From Neobacillus cucumis (GTDB taxonomy: Bacteria; Bacillota; Bacilli; Bacillales_B; DSM-18226): a stretch of DNA of 64,000 nucleotides. The stretch lies in the NCBI RefSeq assembly GCF_023715505.1, contig NZ_JAMBOH010000024.1, positions 13,737-77,736 on the forward strand, read 5' to 3'. Below, in pieces: positions 62,149 to 64,000 of the stretch. Position 1 is the stretch's first letter; each line of letters starts with the position of its first letter. A program made the translations under genes and the position numbers. Below the pieces are notes generated by a model, which saw only the letters and a list, made by a program, of their open reading frames with translations, had not been told where the DNA came from and searched no databases.

Positions 62149-63817
62149 CTTTTACCTCCCTTGCATTAGTCCGGAATTTTATTGCAATACTCGTTCCTTC
62201 ATTTACCTTACTAGATATTGAAAGAGTGCTATCCGTACCATAACATAACAACAATCTTTCCCGAACATTTCTTAAACCATAACCTTGCTTGGTTGTCTTT
62301 AAATCTTTGATCCCAACTCCATTATCTCTCACTATAAAAATAACCCATCCATCCTTTTCTTTACCGGTTAACTCGATGATTCCTTCTCCAACTTTTGGCT
62401 CCAATCCATGATAAATGGCATTCTCTACAAGCGGCTGCAGCATCAGCTTTAAGATTTTTTTCTCCATTAAGTGAGGATCGACATTTTCTATATACTGAAA
62501 GCGATCTTGATAGCGAAGGTTTTGAATCGTCATATAATGGCGAATATGCTCTAATTCCTTTGAAACGGGAATCAAGTCTTCCCCTTTATTCAGACTGAGT
62601 TTAAAGCTTTCTGATAAAGCTACTGCGATTTTAGCAATATCATGATTATTTTGCATAATTGCCATCCAATAAATAGAGTCCAATGTGTTATACAAGAAAT
62701 GGGGTTTTATTTGAGCCTGTAGCGTCCTAAGCTCAGCCTCTCTTTCCTTTAATTGCGCCTGAACAAGCTTTTCATTCAATTCTTTATTTTCCACTGTTAC
62801 CCTCTGGAAAATATCCCCAAGGTTTATTAATGGTCTTGAAACAGTTCCTGACAAGGAGAAGGATAGAAAAAGAACAATTAATCCGAGTACTGATGAAATA
62901 AGTGCTGTGGCTATCCCAATTTGGTTAGACTGCTTAAGCAGCTCCTTTTCTTTAATAAATTTGACGAAGGTCCAACCTGTCGTTTGATTTTGGTAACTAC
63001 TAGTCAGATTGCCTTTTTCCTGAATTAATTTAAGTGAAGATTCCTGGTTATCTGCCCTATTAAACTCTAAATTAAGTAACGTGTTATTTTCAATAACAGC
63101 GCTTTCTTTTTTCTCGGAAAGATTAATTATAGCCCAATCCTTTTTGCTGCTCTCCTGAAAAACTCTTGTAAACATCGTTTTTTTTATGCTCACGACTAAT
63201 AAGCCAACTTTCTCAGGGTTATAAATATTTTGTGAATCCTTTAAAAGCTTAACCGAAGAAAAAGTGTTTTTTGAATCATCATTATTAAGGATATTATTAT
63301 CAAAAAACACAGGTCTCCCTTGTGCTTCTGCACTTTTTTTATACCAGAAAGAATTAGAAATGGTTCGATACATTCCACCATTGTTATATTTTCCTATACT
63401 ATTGGAGTTGCCGTAGCAGACAGTTCGGTAATTTACATCAAACAAACAAACAGAATCAATATACTGTGTATCAATCAGATAACTGGATATTAAATTTTGT
63501 ATTCTTTTAGTTGTTTCATTATCCATTATGCTCTGACCAACACCAGCATACTTTCCGCTATCAATCAGTTCACGACGTACATCGGGACTCCATGAGATAA
63601 GCCGCTCCATGTTGATGATGTTTCGAAATAATAAGTCTGCAACTTCGCTGGATGTTTTAAGGTTATTTTCCGTTGTCTTCAATTGATTTTCAATTAGTGT
63701 ATTTTTTGCAATATTAAACGATATATATCCTAATAAAAGAAGCGGTAGTATGGAAATCCCCAGCATTAAATAAAAATATTTCATTCTTACTTGGTTATAT
63801 TGAAATTTTATCCTCAT
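62126..63817 (-). CDS. YesM-type sensor histidine kinase, adjacent to the rhamnoside importer
   Basis: 563 residues. Helix 1 lies near 12-35 (YFYLMLGISILPLLLLGYI), then an extracytoplasmic sensor of about 260 residues and helix 2 near 300-323. The His_kinase domain shows IKPHFLYNTLDSIYWMA with the phospho-His, and the HATPase has PLVENAIYHGLEPK, IVRDNGVGI and GYGLRNVRERL. ATG 63817 has GGGGATC upstream. Its stop lies inside the regulator gene. The signal is probably external rhamnoside or a related glycan. The 183 bases upstream to the window edge show no gene. Confidence 0.92.
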   Translation of the reverse strand: MRIKFQYNQVRMKYFYLMLGISILPLLLLGYISFNIAKNTLIENQLKTTENNLKTSSEVADLLFRNIINMERLISWSPDVRRELIDSGKYAGVGQSIMDNETTKRIQNLISSYLIDTQYIDSVCLFDVNYRTVCYGNSNSIGKYNNGGMYRTISNSFWYKKSAEAQGRPVFFDNNILNNDDSKNTFSSVKLLKDSQNIYNPEKVGLLVVSIKKTMFTRVFQESSKKDWAIINLSEKKESAVIENNTLLNLEFNRADNQESSLKLIQEKGNLTSSYQNQTTGWTFVKFIKEKELLKQSNQIGIATALISSVLGLIVLFLSFSLSGTVSRPLINLGDIFQRVTVENKELNEKLVQAQLKEREAELRTLQAQIKPHFLYNTLDSIYWMAIMQNNHDIAKIAVALSESFKLSLNKGEDLIPVSKELEHIRHYMTIQNLRYQDRFQYIENVDPHLMEKKILKLMLQPLVENAIYHGLEPKVGEGIIELTGKEKDGWVIFIVRDNGVGIKDLKTTKQGYGLRNVRERLLLCYGTDSTLSISSKVNEGTSIAIKFRTNAREVKDVKGSNI

Positions 63818-64000
63818 TTTTTTAGATCCCCATTTTCAGTCCAGCCTTGATTTTTTTATATTTTTTTATTATAACTCAACTTTCGCAGACTGAAATAGGC
63901 AGGTATGCCTTGATATAGTTAGGCAAGCCCGCAATCCATTGCTCTAGTTGACTTTTAATTAATTTTTGAATCTTTTTGTTACTCTCTTTAAGGGTATCTT

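Overview
The window is chromosomal DNA from a spore-forming, low-GC Gram-positive bacterium of the family Bacillaceae, closest in gene content to Neobacillus, Priestia or related Bacillus sensu lato. Reasons: an alpha/beta-type spore protein, YjcZ-type tiny sporulation proteins, a SigI/RsgI pair, DesK/DesR, an IDEAL-domain protein, class IV PhaR/PhaC polyester synthase, AGGAGG-type ribosome binding sites and frequent TTG/GTG starts. I saw no rRNA, tRNA, CRISPR array, prophage or insertion sequence.

Layout. 1-1.6 kb: end of a carbon-nitrogen hydrolase and a PAS histidine kinase. 1.7-5.1 kb: two-gene 2-oxoacid:ferredoxin oxidoreductase, each gene a fusion of two ancestral subunits. 5.4-8.4 kb: a radical SAM enzyme and small, mostly spore-related genes, including two overlapping genes below usual size cut-offs. 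8.4-18.6 kb: rsgI-sigI, prfC, an FtsH-like protease, YjcZ peptides, a glycerophosphodiesterase and uppP. 18.8-20 kb: a dead CwlO-like cell-wall hydrolase. 20.4-21.4 kb: phaQ-phaP. 22-33 kb: PEP carboxylase, a cadherin-like surface protein, an aminotransferase, a nucleotidyltransferase, a histidine phosphatase, an ABC-2 exporter and an alpha/beta hydrolase. 33.4-35.2 kb: desK-desR without des.

35.4-41.4 kb is a polyhydroxyalkanoate (PHA) locus. PhaC, PhaR and two phasin-like genes read open. The two genes at the promoter-proximal end of the same operon, an acyl-CoA ligase and a short-chain dehydrogenase, are wrecked by stops, frameshifts, a large deletion and a roughly 90-bp internal inversion. 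Decayed alpha/beta-hydrolase fragments lie here and beside phaQP.

41.5-43 kb: a CNNM/CorC membrane protein behind a promoter bracketed by two matching palindromes and with a hairpin between Shine-Dalgarno and start. 43-46 kb: an arginase-like protein, an aldo/keto reductase and an AraC regulator.

46-64 kb is an L-rhamnose/rhamnoside utilisation region, all on the minus strand: a sugar MFS transporter, rhaM (mutarotase), a three-gene sensor (YesN-type regulator, YesM-type kinase, RhaS/LsrB-like sugar-binding lipoprotein), rhaD (aldolase), a Dabb protein, a cytoplasmic GH78 alpha-L-rhamnosidase, a CUT1 ABC importer without its ATPase, and a second YesM/YesN pair. The inferred flow is: import rhamnosides, cleave them inside the cell, and send the rhamnose to dihydroxyacetone phosphate and lactaldehyde. 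Rhamnose isomerase and rhamnulokinase are not in the window. Two dispersed repeats sharing an identical 20-bp end (13.5 and 33.2 kb) and paired GGTGTCAGGCACC motifs round the ABC-2 exporter are the main repeats.
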